A stretch of DNA of 64,000 bases from Spisula solida (taxonomy: Eukaryota > Mollusca > Bivalvia > Venerida > Mactridae). The position numbers and the translations under genes are program-made. Location: NCBI GenBank assembly GCA_947247005.1, contig OX365948.1, positions 52,993,401 through 53,057,400 on the forward strand, given 5' to 3'. Positions 44,501-59,500 of the stretch are shown here, piece after piece. The notes under the pieces were generated by a model that saw only the letters and a list, made by a program, of their open reading frames with translations, was not told the DNA's origin and did not search any database. Position 1 is the first letter of the stretch. Each line of letters opens with the position of its first letter.

Positions 44501-47500
44501 TTATAATACAGGATCAGGTCAAAATCTCCATACTATAATACAGGATCAGGTCAAAATCTCCGTACTATAATACAGGATCGTGTCAAAATCTCCATACTAT
44601 AATACAGGATCGTGTCAAAATCTCCGTACTATAATACAGGATCAGGTAAAAATCTCCATACCATAATTCAGGATCAGGTCAAAATCTCCATACTATAATA
44701 CAGGATCAGGTCAAAATCTCCGTACTATGATACAGGATCGTGTCAAAATCTCCATACTATAATACAGGATCGTGTCAAAATCTCCGTACTATAATACAGG
44801 ATCAGGTAAAAATCTCCATACCATAATACAGGATCAGGTCAAAATCTCCGTAGTATAATACAGGATCGTCTCAAAATCTCCGTACTATGATACAGGATCA
44901 GGTCAAAATATCCGTACTATAATACAGGATTAGGTCAAAATCTCCGTACCATAATACAGGATCAGGTCAAAATCTCCATACCATAATGCAGGATCGTGTC
45001 AAAATCTCCATACTATAATACAGGAACGGGTCAAAATCTCCATACTATAATACAGGATCAGGTCAAAATCTCCATACTATAATACAGGATCAGGTCAAAA
45101 TCTCCATACTATATTACAGGATCAGGCCAAATTCTCCATACTATAATGCAGGATCGTGTCAAAATCTCCATACTATAATGCAGGATTGTGTCAAAATCTC
45201 CATACTATATTTACAGGATCGTGTCAAAATCTCCATACTATAATACAGGATCATGTCAATGTCTCCATACTATAATACAGGATCGTGTCAAGTGTGAAGG
45301 AGATTTTTGTGCCAAAACCCCTTCTAATTATGTTATTAACGTGTCTTATTTTTACAGGATGTATGCCATGGTATAACCCAGATTGTTGTATCCTTGGCTG
45401 AGAATCATACAAAACTCATCCTTGAATGTGCATGTGGAGAGGACGAAAACAAGAAATCAGACATACAGAAACTCATAGCCCTAGTACTCGTAAGTAACTG
45501 TCAAATTATGAACTCACAATCATGTCAAATATGATATACAGGGGTCATACTATTCCGGAATAACCCTGATATCCAGATTTACTGCTCTAAAAAGCAGGAA
45601 TTTCTCTGTAGAAAATACAAGTTACCTGATGAAAAAACAAAAAAATTTGATAGAGTTATGATCATTTGAAATTTTGTATGCTGAATTTTAAAATGAATGT
45701 GTGCTATTAAATGGCACTCGAAACAGACTTGCACCATATTTTCAGGATCGGACATTATGCCTTAGTAGAACCCCTGGCCCCAATTCCACGAAAAAACTTA
45801 AGTTATTGCTCAGCTGAGACTGCTATTTAGAATTGATTATATGACTACAATTATAGTCTTGAGATGTAGATCCAGAAACTGTGTATTTATTGCTAAATAA
45901 TGAGTTAATAGGTGATTTTTTGTAAGAAATGCTCATGTAAATCCAACAGTAAGGAACGATAAAATACTTCGTATTTGAGCCTGTTATAACAGACTTAAGT
46001 TTTTACCTTAGACGTTTATAACTTTAAAGCACTATTTTTTGTAAAAATCGAACTTATTATGTATTGCTCTATTAAATTGGCATCTAACTGTGATGAAACA
46101 ATAGATACAAGTATACATGAAAGTCATTTAACCAACACAATATGTTTTTAAAATAGCAGTCTCAGCTGAGCAATAACTTAAGTTTTTTCGTGGAATTGGG
46201 GCCTGAATATAAAACTCATAGCCTTACTAACAGTTGTGACTGTCAAATCATAATGTGTGTAAAGTGTAGTCATTGGTATGGAGTGTGTAAGGAGTACTGT
46301 CTGGGTATTCTGTTCTTGTAGCATGAATGAAGCCAGTATAGAATTAAATTGATTAGCAGGTTTTCTTGTATTGTCTTATTAATAGCTTTGTGTATCAGAG
46401 GACAAAGTCATAGTGACCGTTAATGTGAAATAACTTCTGTACAATTATATTAAGTGGTTAAGTTAATGGCATGGAATTATTGACAAATTTTGAGACTAAT
46501 ATTTCCTCTAGCGTTAATATTTACTACTTACTAAGAAATTTTAATGATCTCTTATATTTCAACAGTTTAGAATTGGCGAACTTTTTTACTTGTGCAAATA
46601 TCTAGTTTTACAGTAAATTGAAGTAGTATGAACATACATGTTTTACAAACATCTTGTACTTATTGTAGAATTGTTCCAGTGTACCTGGACATTATCCTGT
46701 AGATGAAATGTGCAGCAATATGACCTTCACCTTTTGGTATATACTACAGGTAAAGTTAAATAGTACCAATTTAAATGCTGTATCACACAAACAATCCTAA
46801 GCCACATAGAACTGGCAGCAGCACCTAGCCACCCATGCAAGAGTCGGACTTAGAATGAACCATCCATATAGCAAAAGAGTACATTTCAAGCAAGCTTATA
46901 TACCCCCAAAGCACCCCCTGCAATGAATGATATACTATGGACATTGAATGTCATGCATAATTAACCATTAAGGGGTGGTAATTATAAATGATAACTACAC
47001 TGAAGTGAAGTACAGGGAGACTGTTTACAGCCGCCACTAGGCACTTAACGAGAGTGGTCATTATTCCTTAAGATGAGTGCTTCCTAAAGAATGGTGTTGT
47101 CAATGAATGTATCAATATGCTTTGACATTGTGAAGCTTGGTTATATCAATGTTTAATGGAATGCTTGTGTAATAGTGTTGTGAGTATATTTATCACATAA
47201 TCTGTCGTCCAGGAGTGCCGTAAAGCTGTGCCGTAAATATCGTTCGGCACTCCCAGACTGGGCAATAAATATTTAAATTAGCTTGACGTGACGTTAGCCA
47301 ATCCATGCATTGATCCGTCAATGACGTCAGGATAATATCAACATCGCCATGACGTCGCGCTCATTGTTTCGCTAAATTTTGGCTGAAACATATGCAGCGT
47401 ACATCATCATTTTGAACGATAATCAGCATTCTCTAATGTAATGTGATAAATAGAATCTTTCATTTGTGCTCATTACATACAAGTTTTATTAAACTCGTCG

Positions 47501-50500
47501 ACAAAAACAATATGACACTCGGCAAAGCCTCGTGTCATATCATTTTGTCCACTCGTTTAATAAAACTCGTATGTAATGAGCACTCATATATATGCTATGG
47601 TTGTTGAATATATAAAACAATGTCATACAGTCTCCCTTAATAATGATGACTCAAATTAAAATTTTCGAGCTCATGCTGTTCTTCAAGAATTTTACTACAA
47701 TTCTAATTACTACATGGTTCCCATGGTCAGGGAAAAACATAATTTTTTCAAGGTCAGGGAAAAGTCAGGGAATTTTGTAATTAGTCAGGGAAATCTGGAA
47801 ATTGAGCAAAAGTCAAGGAAAAGACAGGGAATTCTTTAGTTTAGCTGTCAAAAAATGCCAATTCCTATGTAGAAAAAATCAAAAAAAATCTTCGCTCGCT
47901 ATGCTCACTCTGGACAGTTCTAAATTTCAATCATTTTATGTCAATCATCTGTTCCATATAAAGCTATTATAACTTCCTTGTTCCTTTTTACTGTCATATT
48001 TACCCGAACAAAAATATGCTTCCGTACACGATTGCTCTAAAAAGTTAGGGAAAACTGGTGTGTGGTCAGGGAAAAATCAGGGAAAAGTCAGGGAAATTTG
48101 TGTCAGAATATTTGTTAGAACCCTGTTCTAGATTCTAATACAGATTCCTGAAGATGCGCAAGAGCTTGAAAATTTGAACAAGAGTTGCCACTATTCTTTA
48201 AGTTAAGTGCTCCCTGAAGAAGGGTTTATCAATGAATGTGTAATGGTGTGTTATGTTTATTAGTCCCCTACCGGTCAGTCAGTCAAGTCAGTCCGTCAGT
48301 CGGTCCGTCCGTCTGTCACAAAAAATCTGGATCCTGACATAACTCAAACAGTTTCCAAGCTAAGTTATGCACGTCTAAAAATATTTTGATTCTGACAAAA
48401 ATTGTGGTTGCTATGGTGACAGAAAGTGAAAATATCCCCAAATCTGGATCCTGCCTAACTCAAACAGTTTTCAAGCTAGGTTTATGAAACTTGATATGTG
48501 GATAGGGGGCAATAAGGGGATTATGCACGTCTAAAGATATTTTGATTCTGACAAAAATTGTGGTTGCTATGGCAACAGAAACATTGAAAATGGCTTAAAA
48601 CCGGTTGGGGACTTCTGTATTGCTTGCAATTCTTAATTACTTGTTTTCCAGGATTCACTACAGGACATGGAGCCTGAGAGATGTCAACAGCTGTTAATGA
48701 TGTTTCAACCTGTATATCTCGGTCTAATAGAGAATCTACTGGTGAAAGTACAGTTTCCAATAGACGAGGTGTATGAGTCGTGGTCAGCAGGTATCTAGTT
48801 GTTTACTGATACATCTATGTGAATGTGAACCTAATCCAATAAATTTTCCCTGTCATTTCCTTATTATAGTACTATACCTTAGCTTTAAATTTTCCTATGA
48901 ATTAATTCGAAAACACATACTTCGTTGCTATGGTGACCAATTTCGGAAAAGTACTCCAATTGAGAAAAACGAGGATTTAGTTGTTTAAAACAGAAGTAGC
49001 CTTTCTCTGAATGCAAACAATTTCGATTTTGATATATATTTTGAAAATTGAAACATAATTATAGAATTTGGTACTATTTTGAACAGTTTATGTCAAGAAT
49101 TGATCAAATGGTATAATAATGGAATACTTATTTCAGTTACGTCGAATAACGTTTGAATGACGTTTGCGACGTCACGCAAAAAGGGTCTGAATAGGGCCTC
49201 AAATAAACAGCTGTAACTTCCTTAAAAAAAATGATATCAACCAAATTTATTTTGTATTTTGCTTCATTAAGATTACTCTTTTAGATAATAAAAAATCTCT
49301 AAATTAAATGTTTTGTCAAAATAGCAGGTTTTCCTGGAGACTGGCTCATATATTTTTGAGGAACATTGTTAAACCTGTATAAACATCAACATACCTGAAA
49401 AATATTTCTTACTCTGTATGCAAATAGCATCACATGTATTGTTGATTGTTGATTTTGTTTAACAGAGGAAAAAGAACAGTTCCGATGTTATAGACAAGAT
49501 ATAGGTGACACCATGGTATGTAATGCTATAAAATCATATATTTTTGCGAGGTCAAAATTTCGCGAATTTGTTATTTTGAAGTACTGTTAGATCATTTTAT
49601 TTCCTTGGAACAAAATTTTGAAATGAATATTGCCAGACTTATGGCCCCTTGTGGGAGACATACCGCTCGCTACGACCTATAAGACCCAGACATATTTGAA
49701 ATCTGCATTACAAGGCGCTTCTTAAAAGCCTATTTTCACGAAAATAGGAGCAGGTCATGTTGACCAAACTGTAGTTCAAAAACTTGTTTTTCCATAAGTA
49801 AAGAGTTGTTTTCTAACAGTTTTTTCTTGTTTTCTCAAAATAGTGTTTTTATACTTAGACCTTCTCAATCTAAGCCACTGATACGTTTTTGTATCGAAAA
49901 TCCTTCGTATTTGATTGATGTATTGATATTTGATATGTTTGATTATTTCAGATGTATGCATACAATATACTTAGGGAACCGTTATTACAACATTTGTGCA
50001 ATGCCCTAGAAGTCATAGTGAAGACAGATAAGGAACTGAATATACGATGGGAAGTAAGTAGAACACGCACCCTTTACATGCATAATTTTTTGCCCCCTAC
50101 CGGTTTTTGAAAAAATCAAATACTAAGTTATGGTCATTTGAAACTTCCATATCAATAACAATTGAACAATGTTTCAAAAAGAGTTTTGATGCAGGGATGG
50201 CAAACCAGAATTGGAGAACTGCCTCCTCGATAGCCTTGTGGTAGAGCATCCTCTTCAAGTGGGGGGGGGTACTGGGTTCGATCCTATGCCTTGTTTAACA
50301 AAACAAAAAATAAAATTTGTAGCAGTAATTCCTTTGCTAGACATTCAGCAACCAAGGAAAACTGGCTTTTCTCTGTCAAACCCTCATGAGGATGGATAAC
50401 ATCAGGAATGAGGTGTAGAGGCCAGGGTGATTAATGTAACTTGGAAAAACTTGTTTAAGAATCAACTGAAAGTAAATTAGTATAAAATAATGTTGTTTTC

Positions 50501-53500
50501 TGTTTCAGCTATTGGAAGCAATATTTTATCTGTTCAGTTCTGTAGCAGAGAGTGTGGACCTGGAAGAAGGAATGTGTTTACCTAAAGTTCTAGAACTAAT
50601 GCCTAAAATACCATTCACCAATGTCAAATTCATCTCAACTGCTCTCTATATGCTGGGTACGTATACACGTGGGTACTGTTTTATCAAAGCACTTACGAAA
50701 ATCCTAAAGTTAGGCTCAAATTTAAATTCTTAATATTTCTTTAACAACTGCAAATTGTAGACAGATAAAGTGTGTAGGAGTTTATTTACTTGATCATTAT
50801 TAGTATTGAAGCTCTATTTACCACACTTTAGAGTTGTAAACAAATGATAAAGAATTTAAATTTGATCATAAGTTTACAATTTCCGTAAGTACTTTGATAA
50901 AACAGTACCCTGGTGTTAATTGTTTAAAACTTTCAATCTTGTTTGGGGCCCCGTCACACATAACTGAAACCACCCGATGTCAACTTGTGAATACATGTAC
51001 TTTAGAATAGGACTTCAGCTAAATTAGTTCTCATTGGTATGTGTACACTGTCTATCGTTGGTGGTGTTCATATGGGTGCGTCTGTGAGCGTTTGTGTCCG
51101 TTTCTATTAGTTTCGTTCGGTCAGAATTGGTTAGACATCAAGACGTTACTTTATTCGTCTGGGTTCGTTAAATATATTTTATTCTTTATTTGACCTTTTG
51201 GCATAAAAGCCTTTTCAAATTCATTATGTAAAAATATTGTTTTGTATTTCTAGGTTCATTTGGGGAGTGGATGAACTATCACCCTGAGTCGTTAGCTTGT
51301 GCAATACCCTTGTTGCTTCAGGGTCTAGAAAACCCTGAGGTTGCCACAGCAGCCACTATGGCCCTTAAAGATGTCTCAAGGGAGACGTTAGATCACATAG
51401 AACCATATGTCCCCCAGATCTTACATGCTTGTCAGGTCAGTGACTCTTCATAGCTTTGTTTCCCGGTTTATTATTTCTCCCTTATATAGTGGGGGAGACA
51501 TATTGATTTTGTGCTAGTCGTCTATATGTATGGATGGATGGATGGATGTCACCAAGTTTGTCTGTACTTGTTCTCCTTAACATGACGAGCATAGCCTTTA
51601 TTTGCCAGTCAGCCTTATGCTGAAATATGGCAGGAATAATATGTGCCCCCACCCTGATTTGAACCCGGGTCGCCCAATTAGAAGGCAAGCGCGCTTACCA
51701 TTGAGCTATGGAGGCCACACAAGTGGTCTGATTTCTATGAAACTTCACATGAATGCTTCGTACTAAGCCTAGTTGTACATATTGTCAGGTGGTTTAGGTC
51801 AGATAATGTTTGCCTGAGTTATAGCCTCTTGTGGGAGACTTCGTTTTTGTGTCAAAAGCCCCTCTGATTTTGTTGTGTCAATATCAGTGATCTTATGTGT
51901 AGATCCAATCCCATTACATTATGTCATTGAATATTCCGTGCACTTAGAGTTGACCGTATTGTGCATATATATAACTAGTTTATTATAAACCATATTAGTG
52001 GTTAAGTTATATTGGCGAATATCGTAAACTTACTCAAATTGCTAATCTTCCTCTAGCATATTTCTAATTTTTCCGAACACCAAATGTATGAAATTAAAAA
52101 AAAAAATTTAAAAATATTTCACCTGTTGAAATAAGTGCTTTTGATAATGTTACAAACTTTTTACATGCTTGTCATGGGGAGGATCCTAGTATTAGATGTC
52201 CGCTTTGGGTGATGTCTAACCAAACTTTCAGAATCCTTGAATAAGGCAGAAATACTGTTTTTTTTCTAAAAAGGTCTGTTTTGAATTCATTTAGTGTTCT
52301 TTTCTAGTTGAATTCTATTAAAATTCTTAAAATCAGAAACATCCTATCCTTAAGCTTATATTTATTATTATTATTATTATTTATTATGTTGTCTGTTTTA
52401 GGCTGCTTTGGAAAGGGGAAATTTAAAGGTAAGTTCAATATTTTTCAATACTCTTATATAAAAAAATAATATATATAAAATTTATCTTTTATAATTTTAC
52501 TTAAATGTATTGACTGTCTTACTTTGCACAACATAGCATACAAAAAAGTTGAATCTTTGCTATGATATGTCTATGAAACGAGGCCCGCGTTCTTACGGAA
52601 AGGTAGTTCTGGTAAGAATCCAGTACAAGAAAAACTGGTTAGGTGAATCAGCCAGTTTTGAAACAGCGTTCAACCATAAATATACAATGTACTCTCTTCA
52701 GTACCCGATTGATCTTTGACTAGTGCAAATCGATAATTTACGGCGAGTTGAAACCAAATGCCTATGCAATTTATCATATAAAATTATCGTCTATTTGTAT
52801 TTCAGTCTCGAGAGAATGTTCGGATAATGTCTTGTATTGGTCAGGCATTATCGGTACTTCCCTATATCAGCATTATGGAACATCTGAACCCGGTTCTGAC
52901 ACCACATATACAGGAACTCAAACAGTTAGCTGGTCAACAGGTACTTGTTATGTTTGTTTGTTCGGGAACACTATAGTCCAGAGAAATTTACATGACTCTT
53001 GACCTTTAAATTAGCATAATTTAACAGCTGATACATTGTCTATAATTATAACCCCGGCTGTATGTTTTCATAAGGGGAGAGTATCATGAAGAGGCTCGAG
53101 GTGTAATACCAAAACAAATCTAAAGAGCCGCTATTGCACAATTTGCTCGCGGAAATTTATATATTCAATGCAATTACCTTGTAATATATTCATGCATAAA
53201 GGTCAGGATCATGTCAAATTCTCTGTGCTATACCTGTATTTTTCACATGTTCTATTGTTGATCAATTATGTGTTGATATTAATTTGCACAAACATATCAT
53301 TCAGCTACGAGATGCGACCAAACACAGTTAGGTTCTCCCTGTATATCATTCTGTTAGTTGCCCAGACGACATGTTAAAGCCAGAAATCACAGACACGTCA
53401 GAAAGTCAAACGTGAGGAGATTTAATGTTTGGAGAATTTTCTGAAAAAAAAAAGAAATGGGGAAATCCTGGACATGATAAAACCTGTTAACTGGATTGAA

Positions 53501-56500
53501 AATATCACAAAAAGAGCTCACAAATTTTTTCTCAAATATTTGTTTGTGTTGAAATAGTTTTCATGGTCCCAAAAATTCGAGACAAGGAGAATTGAATGTA
53601 GTTTTGTTAAACATATTTTTATTGCCCAAATATACTAGGCTTATATAAGTCTATTTGGAAAGAGCTAGGGTAGTGCACCTGAATTTTTCCCATGGAAGCC
53701 GGAGGTCATTGACCAATTGGGCAGGGGATATACTGCATGACTATGCACTTACGACTGTCTCAGTTACATGCAAACTAACAACCAACACACATCTATACAA
53801 AATGTTCATATGTGTATATAGACCATTGATATTTTCAGCCATCGGCCTCTGTGAAAAACAGCATACTGTTAAAGATGAACATGTTGAGTTGGTTATTCGC
53901 ATCATTGGATACAGACAGGGAGAGTGGGGGAGAAAAACAATCAAAATCTACCAGTAGTCATGGACCTAAACCAGTAAGTAGGGTTTTAATCATTGGGTGA
54001 CACACGTAATTACGGATCATTGATTGTTTGAAATTATGGCCGAGATGTTTAGTTTTCAGGCCTCAACAAATATTTTTAAAAGTACTCGTCCTGCAATATA
54101 GACAAAGAAGAAAACCCCAAAATCTAACTTGTCCTGCTGTATAAATAAAGAAGGAAAATATTGTGCAGGACGGGCGGACGAGTGGATTTATTGAGGCCTG
54201 GTTTTCCACTGGCTTCTCTGCCTAGTGGTTGTCCATTGGAAATATTCAAATTATACATAGTTTACCAGCGTCTGTTGTTATGGTGAGTTTATATATATTT
54301 GACTGTTTCAGGTATTTGTGATATTGCAACAGATTGCTCCAATACTCAGAACACTTGTTTCTGATTGGATAACAGACTCCGGTGTTATAGAGGTAAGTCT
54401 CCGGTGTTTAGAGGTATTAATGTGAATCTTAAATCTTGTACTGTTAAATTACATATTATCGTGAATATTAAATTTCATGGATTTTGATAAAAATACATTT
54501 CTGTGGAATCGTAAATTCATGGATTACAAAACATGAAAGGATAAACCCATATTCGATATTTGAGAGGTCAATGAATCGTGGGGATTAGATTTCGTGGTGA
54601 AGTGCAACAACGAAATCAACGAAAATTCAACTCTGTCGAAAAATAACGAATTTACAGTATTTAGTCTTAGACTTCGGGTAACCATGCTCTATGAGCGAGG
54701 GACATGTATGAGTTACAAGGGAGATAATTTATGTATTGATTAAGAAATAATGAATACAAAGCTGTGTTTTGTTGCGTAATAAAATATTGGCACATGTTTG
54801 GATGCATAGTAATTAAATCAGGAGTGCGTAGTGTGAACATCACCGTTACGTCATTTGTCATAGTATATGAGGTCAAACTAGAAGTGTTTAATCGCGGTAA
54901 TAAAAAATGGTATTCTCAATATATGCAAAAAAGGCAAATCTCAATGAAATGTTAGAATTATGTTTCTTATTATACCCCCCTGCACATTGAGCTGTAACGG
55001 TAAGGTGTAAGGGGGTATACTGGCTTTAGGTTACCTGTCTGTCTGTCAGTCGGTCCGTCAGTTTTGGCTAGATTTCCTTCTGACTTCCACAGTGCATGAA
55101 GAAAAGCATTTGCAACGCGACAATTTTTGCCAGAATTATTGCCCTTGGCAGATGGGGGGAGGGGTTAGGATTCAATCATTAAAGTATCATTATGCCTTAA
55201 ATGGCTATTTTCAAAACGCAATAACTTGGCAACCTATCTGCAAAATGATGCATTTTGAGCACTTTGGTTGAGTCCCAAAGGTGGAAAACACCGTAAGATG
55301 AAAGAAAACGAAATAAAGCCTCCAGTTGGTTTGTAAACAAAATATCTAAATGTAAACAATAAATGCATAATTTAAAGTCTAAGGGGAGCAACTCTTGCAA
55401 TATTAGTATTTTGTCATCCATACATTTTACTAAATGTGATTTTTGGCATACTTTTTCGACAAATATAGCTGACATTCTGTCGTCAATTATAGATCATTTG
55501 TGAAAAACATCCTAATTCTTTGTATTTAGTCTACTTACTGGATGATCGGGAAAAAAGTTTTAGGAGAGATAATGTGACTTGAAATGTGAGTATGTAATTG
55601 ACTACAAATGTGTATTTCAGGCAATTTGTGAATTATTAAAAAGATCTCTACAGACGTTGATGGATGATTTTGCACCATTATCAAAAGATGTGGCAGAATT
55701 GTTAGTCCAGATGTACCAAACAGCTCCACATATAGCTATACTTGATTTAACCAAACAGGTAAGATAGATGGAAGGGCTTCTAAAAATATGCTATAAAAAA
55801 CTCCTAAATCTATATTACTTGACTTATTACTTTATTAAGAAATAATGAATATGTACCCGTGTTTTATTGAAGAATAAAGTATGGTCATGAATTCTGATGC
55901 GTAGTTATTAAATCACGAATGCGTAGTCACGTAGATGCTTGAGGTGTAATACAAACACAAATCTAAAGGGCCCATATTGCACGATTTTCTTGCGGAAATT
56001 ATATCAAATAACGCTGGAACCTTGTAATATATTCATGCATAAAGGTCAGGATCATGCCATTCTCTGTACAATAATAGTAGGTAAAAGGACCAGGTTAATT
56101 TGTTAGAGAAGTTGTGCCATTTGCTGCAGTTTCTTATGATTAAAATATACTTATAAATTTGATGTGGATATTCTCTCTATTTCAGCTTATATTGATGTTT
56201 CACAAAGATGCAGAATTTTCGACTGTGGTGAAAATCTTGTTGCAGTCAATATGTAATAAAACATTAGAACTGTTCCAAGGAGGTTCGTATTCCATACATT
56301 ATTCTGTCTTATAATTCCTGGTTTACATACATACCGTAAAATCAGGTATTTCGTGAGGGATAAATTTTCACTATATTTGCAAATTCGTTAAGTTTGCTTA
56401 TTTTATGCTTGTGAACATTTTTGTCGATGGTTATTAAGTGAATATATTGGATTATGCAAACATATGCAATGTGTTTACATCCAACTTTAAATCTTTTCAT

Positions 56501-59500
56501 TGGTCAGCTCAATTCTAGATTTATTTATGTAAATATCTGGAGTTTGTTGCCTAAGCAAAGCAGTACCAAGCACTCGATAGTGTTTTGTGAGGAAACAGTT
56601 TGGTACGAAAAAGCAAAAAAATAATTGGCTATTCGGTAGCGCTTGCTGATATCATGAGATTGCAAAGAAAGCGCTCCATAGTTATCATAATTATGTTATG
56701 GGTTAGCACTGCTCGCTGGTAGCCTGTTGTTGCGTAGATGTAGGAAAGGGCTAGATATCGCTATTTGGTATCAGTTTGATTAGGCAATAGGTTTCTGGCG
56801 TATGTTCAATAGGCTAGCCCTTTCACTTGGGGTGACACTATAATAAACAAACACTTCACATACACTATTTCAGATGTTCAACAACATACAGATATAGTGG
56901 AAGCATTTATGATGTTACTTTCTCAGGTAAAAATAAAAATAAATATACCAGATTTATATAGCGCCCTTTTCATGCGAACGCACGTTCAAAGGCACTTTAC
57001 ATTATTGTGTTGCTGCCACAAGGGCGCATGTGCATCCTCTACCAGTGCCGATACAGCATGATCTGACCATCAGATATGTGTCTCATATTATGATACATGT
57101 ACACTAAGAGGCAGTTATAACTGTGCACTTACACAAATCTCACTATCTCAGTATTTAGTGTGTATATTTTGTTGAAATTTGTAGCAAGTGTAGTTAAAAG
57201 ATGTGTGATAATGTCTAAGAATATTTCATTTCATAATAAACAGTATTTAGGAAACGCCAGCACATAATTTAGCGTTGCGTAAAATTGCGAAGTCACAAAA
57301 TCTGCTCCGGCTTAAAACGCAGATTTTTCCAACAAATAAGAACGCGTATTCCTGAGAGTTTAGGCTATGCAATGTTGTCGCATTGACGTCACCTTTGATG
57401 GGCAATCTCAGTGACAGTTGATCGAAGCATAACATGCCTTTCTTATCAACATACGTTGAAATCCGACCAGTCATTGCAGAAAAATGACGTTGAATTTTTT
57501 TTAACAATGAACGAAGAGATAACACAGGTAGAACATGGCTCAAACACCTGTAGGGGGTTAATGAATGTAAACGCGTACTTTTGCTTATTGGAACGCCAAT
57601 AATAATTAAATTCAAACAGTTACTTTGTGCAACATTGAAAAGCCCGTGTTGATAAACCCGACGTCACGGCGTCAATTTAGACAAACATTGACGTTTGTGT
57701 TTTTTTAATGGAAATGACCGGATTACGTTGCACGTCGACTGACAACCAAATACACTAAATTTCGTTCAAAAATATTAACAATCAAAAAAAGTATTAGGAA
57801 TTGAAAACTGCATAGTTATAAGTGCCTCTTAGTGTATAGTTAATGTCCACTGATTGGGAACTTATTCTCTGACATGTGGCCGTGGTCCAGTGGTTAGTGC
57901 ACAGGCATTGTGACCTGGGGATCCACCGGGTTTGATTCCGGGTTGTGGCTGGTCATACCTTTCCATGTAAATTTGTAAATGTTTCTTTACATGTTTTCTT
58001 TCTCTTTTTAATAATTCTAATCAATTTTGGGATTTTTTATTAGGTTCGGATTCAGAGGGGGGACAGGGGTTTGGGACCCCCTGGAATGTGGCAAAAATGG
58101 GGTTACCTGAAATATTTACTCAAATTTGTCTGCGCTTGGAGTTTGATTAGGACTCTGAAAAAAAGCTGGTCAGACCCCTTCCAGAGAAAAATAGAAAAAA
58201 TGTCGGATCTGAGCATGAATTATAATGAAGTTGGCTGCATTGATAAAAATGTTCAACAACGAGTATTTCTAACATTGGTGTAATTCATTTTCAGGTTATC
58301 AGGAAAACTAAACATGTATTGTTTGAATCAGGAAATAATATAAATGGCCTTTTCCAAGCTGGTATGTATCAGATATACTGTATTCACAATGCTTCCTAGA
58401 TATTTTCTAAAGACATTTTCTTAGATGAAATTTATTTCACATAGAAATAAAATATTCTCAATGTTTATCTGAGACAATTCTAACTGATTTCATATTAAAA
58501 TACATCAACAAAAATCAACAAAAATCCATCATATTTTTTAACGAAAATTTAAGAAAAATTTGTCATGAACTTAGAAAATTATTTTTTCTTAGACATATAG
58601 GAGATATTTAGAGATCAACATTTCTAAAAGAGTCTAGAAAACACAGGTTTTTAAATAATTTGTTTTCGTGACGAGTTTAAGAAATGTTTATCTCAAAGAC
58701 AACGAATTTGTGAATTTACAAAAATTGCTAATATTTTCTGTTATGTAAATTTTGACCTACAAAAATGCTATAAATAAATCTTTATAATTGCTAATACTTT
58801 CAACATTCGCTAACTATTCAACTCGAGGAAATTATTATCCACTTTTATAGTATTTGTATTTAGCATTTCTCTCATGACTCCTATTGACTTTGAGGTCAAT
58901 AGGTCAAAGTCACTGTGACCTTTAATATCAATAAATAGACCCAAGTGGTCTTCTGATCAAATTCTCGAGAACGTTTGGGTCAGGCTCTTCAATATTTATA
59001 GAGATGTAAGTCACCATCGGTAGTTGACCCCTATTGATTTTGAGGTCAGGAGGTCAAGATCCTTTAAACATTTTTGACTAAACATGTGTTACAAACTTCT
59101 TGTTATTTCAGGCATTATAGGTTTAACCTTACCAGAAAATCACACAGTGAAGGCCTCTTGTTTATTTCTGGTAAGCATATTCTTCAACGTGTTTTTTCCC
59201 AATTTTTGACCAAAATTCAGCCGCATTCCCCTTTCCTAAAAGTACCACATGTATATTTCCCCCTATTTCAGAAAAAATCCTCTCTCAAATAAAATGTTTT
59301 AATCTTAAAGACAGAGATATTGTTATTGTTATGTAGTAATGATAATAAATGAAAAAAACTGAAATGACTTATTTTCAAATGCCACCCTCTTTTCCCCACA
59401 TCCAATGTTTTAGGAAAGGTAATAAAAACATATTTTTGCTGAAATGAAAAAGTATTTGATATTATGCTGTCAAATTACGTTATGACATCATCGATGACAT

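Noticed and set aside
37425..45292. Regular arrays that could be mistaken for CRISPR
   Set aside because: No unique spacers: units are head-to-tail minisatellites, and the DNA is eukaryotic without cas genes.
51640..51714. Functional tRNA-Arg(TCT) gene
   Set aside because: Acceptor stem pairs, but D-, anticodon and T-stems have mismatches; more consistent with a SINE head.
57247..57615. 122-aa minus-strand frame
   Set aside because: Inside a 733-bp inverted-repeat element; no transposase motif or other resemblance visible.
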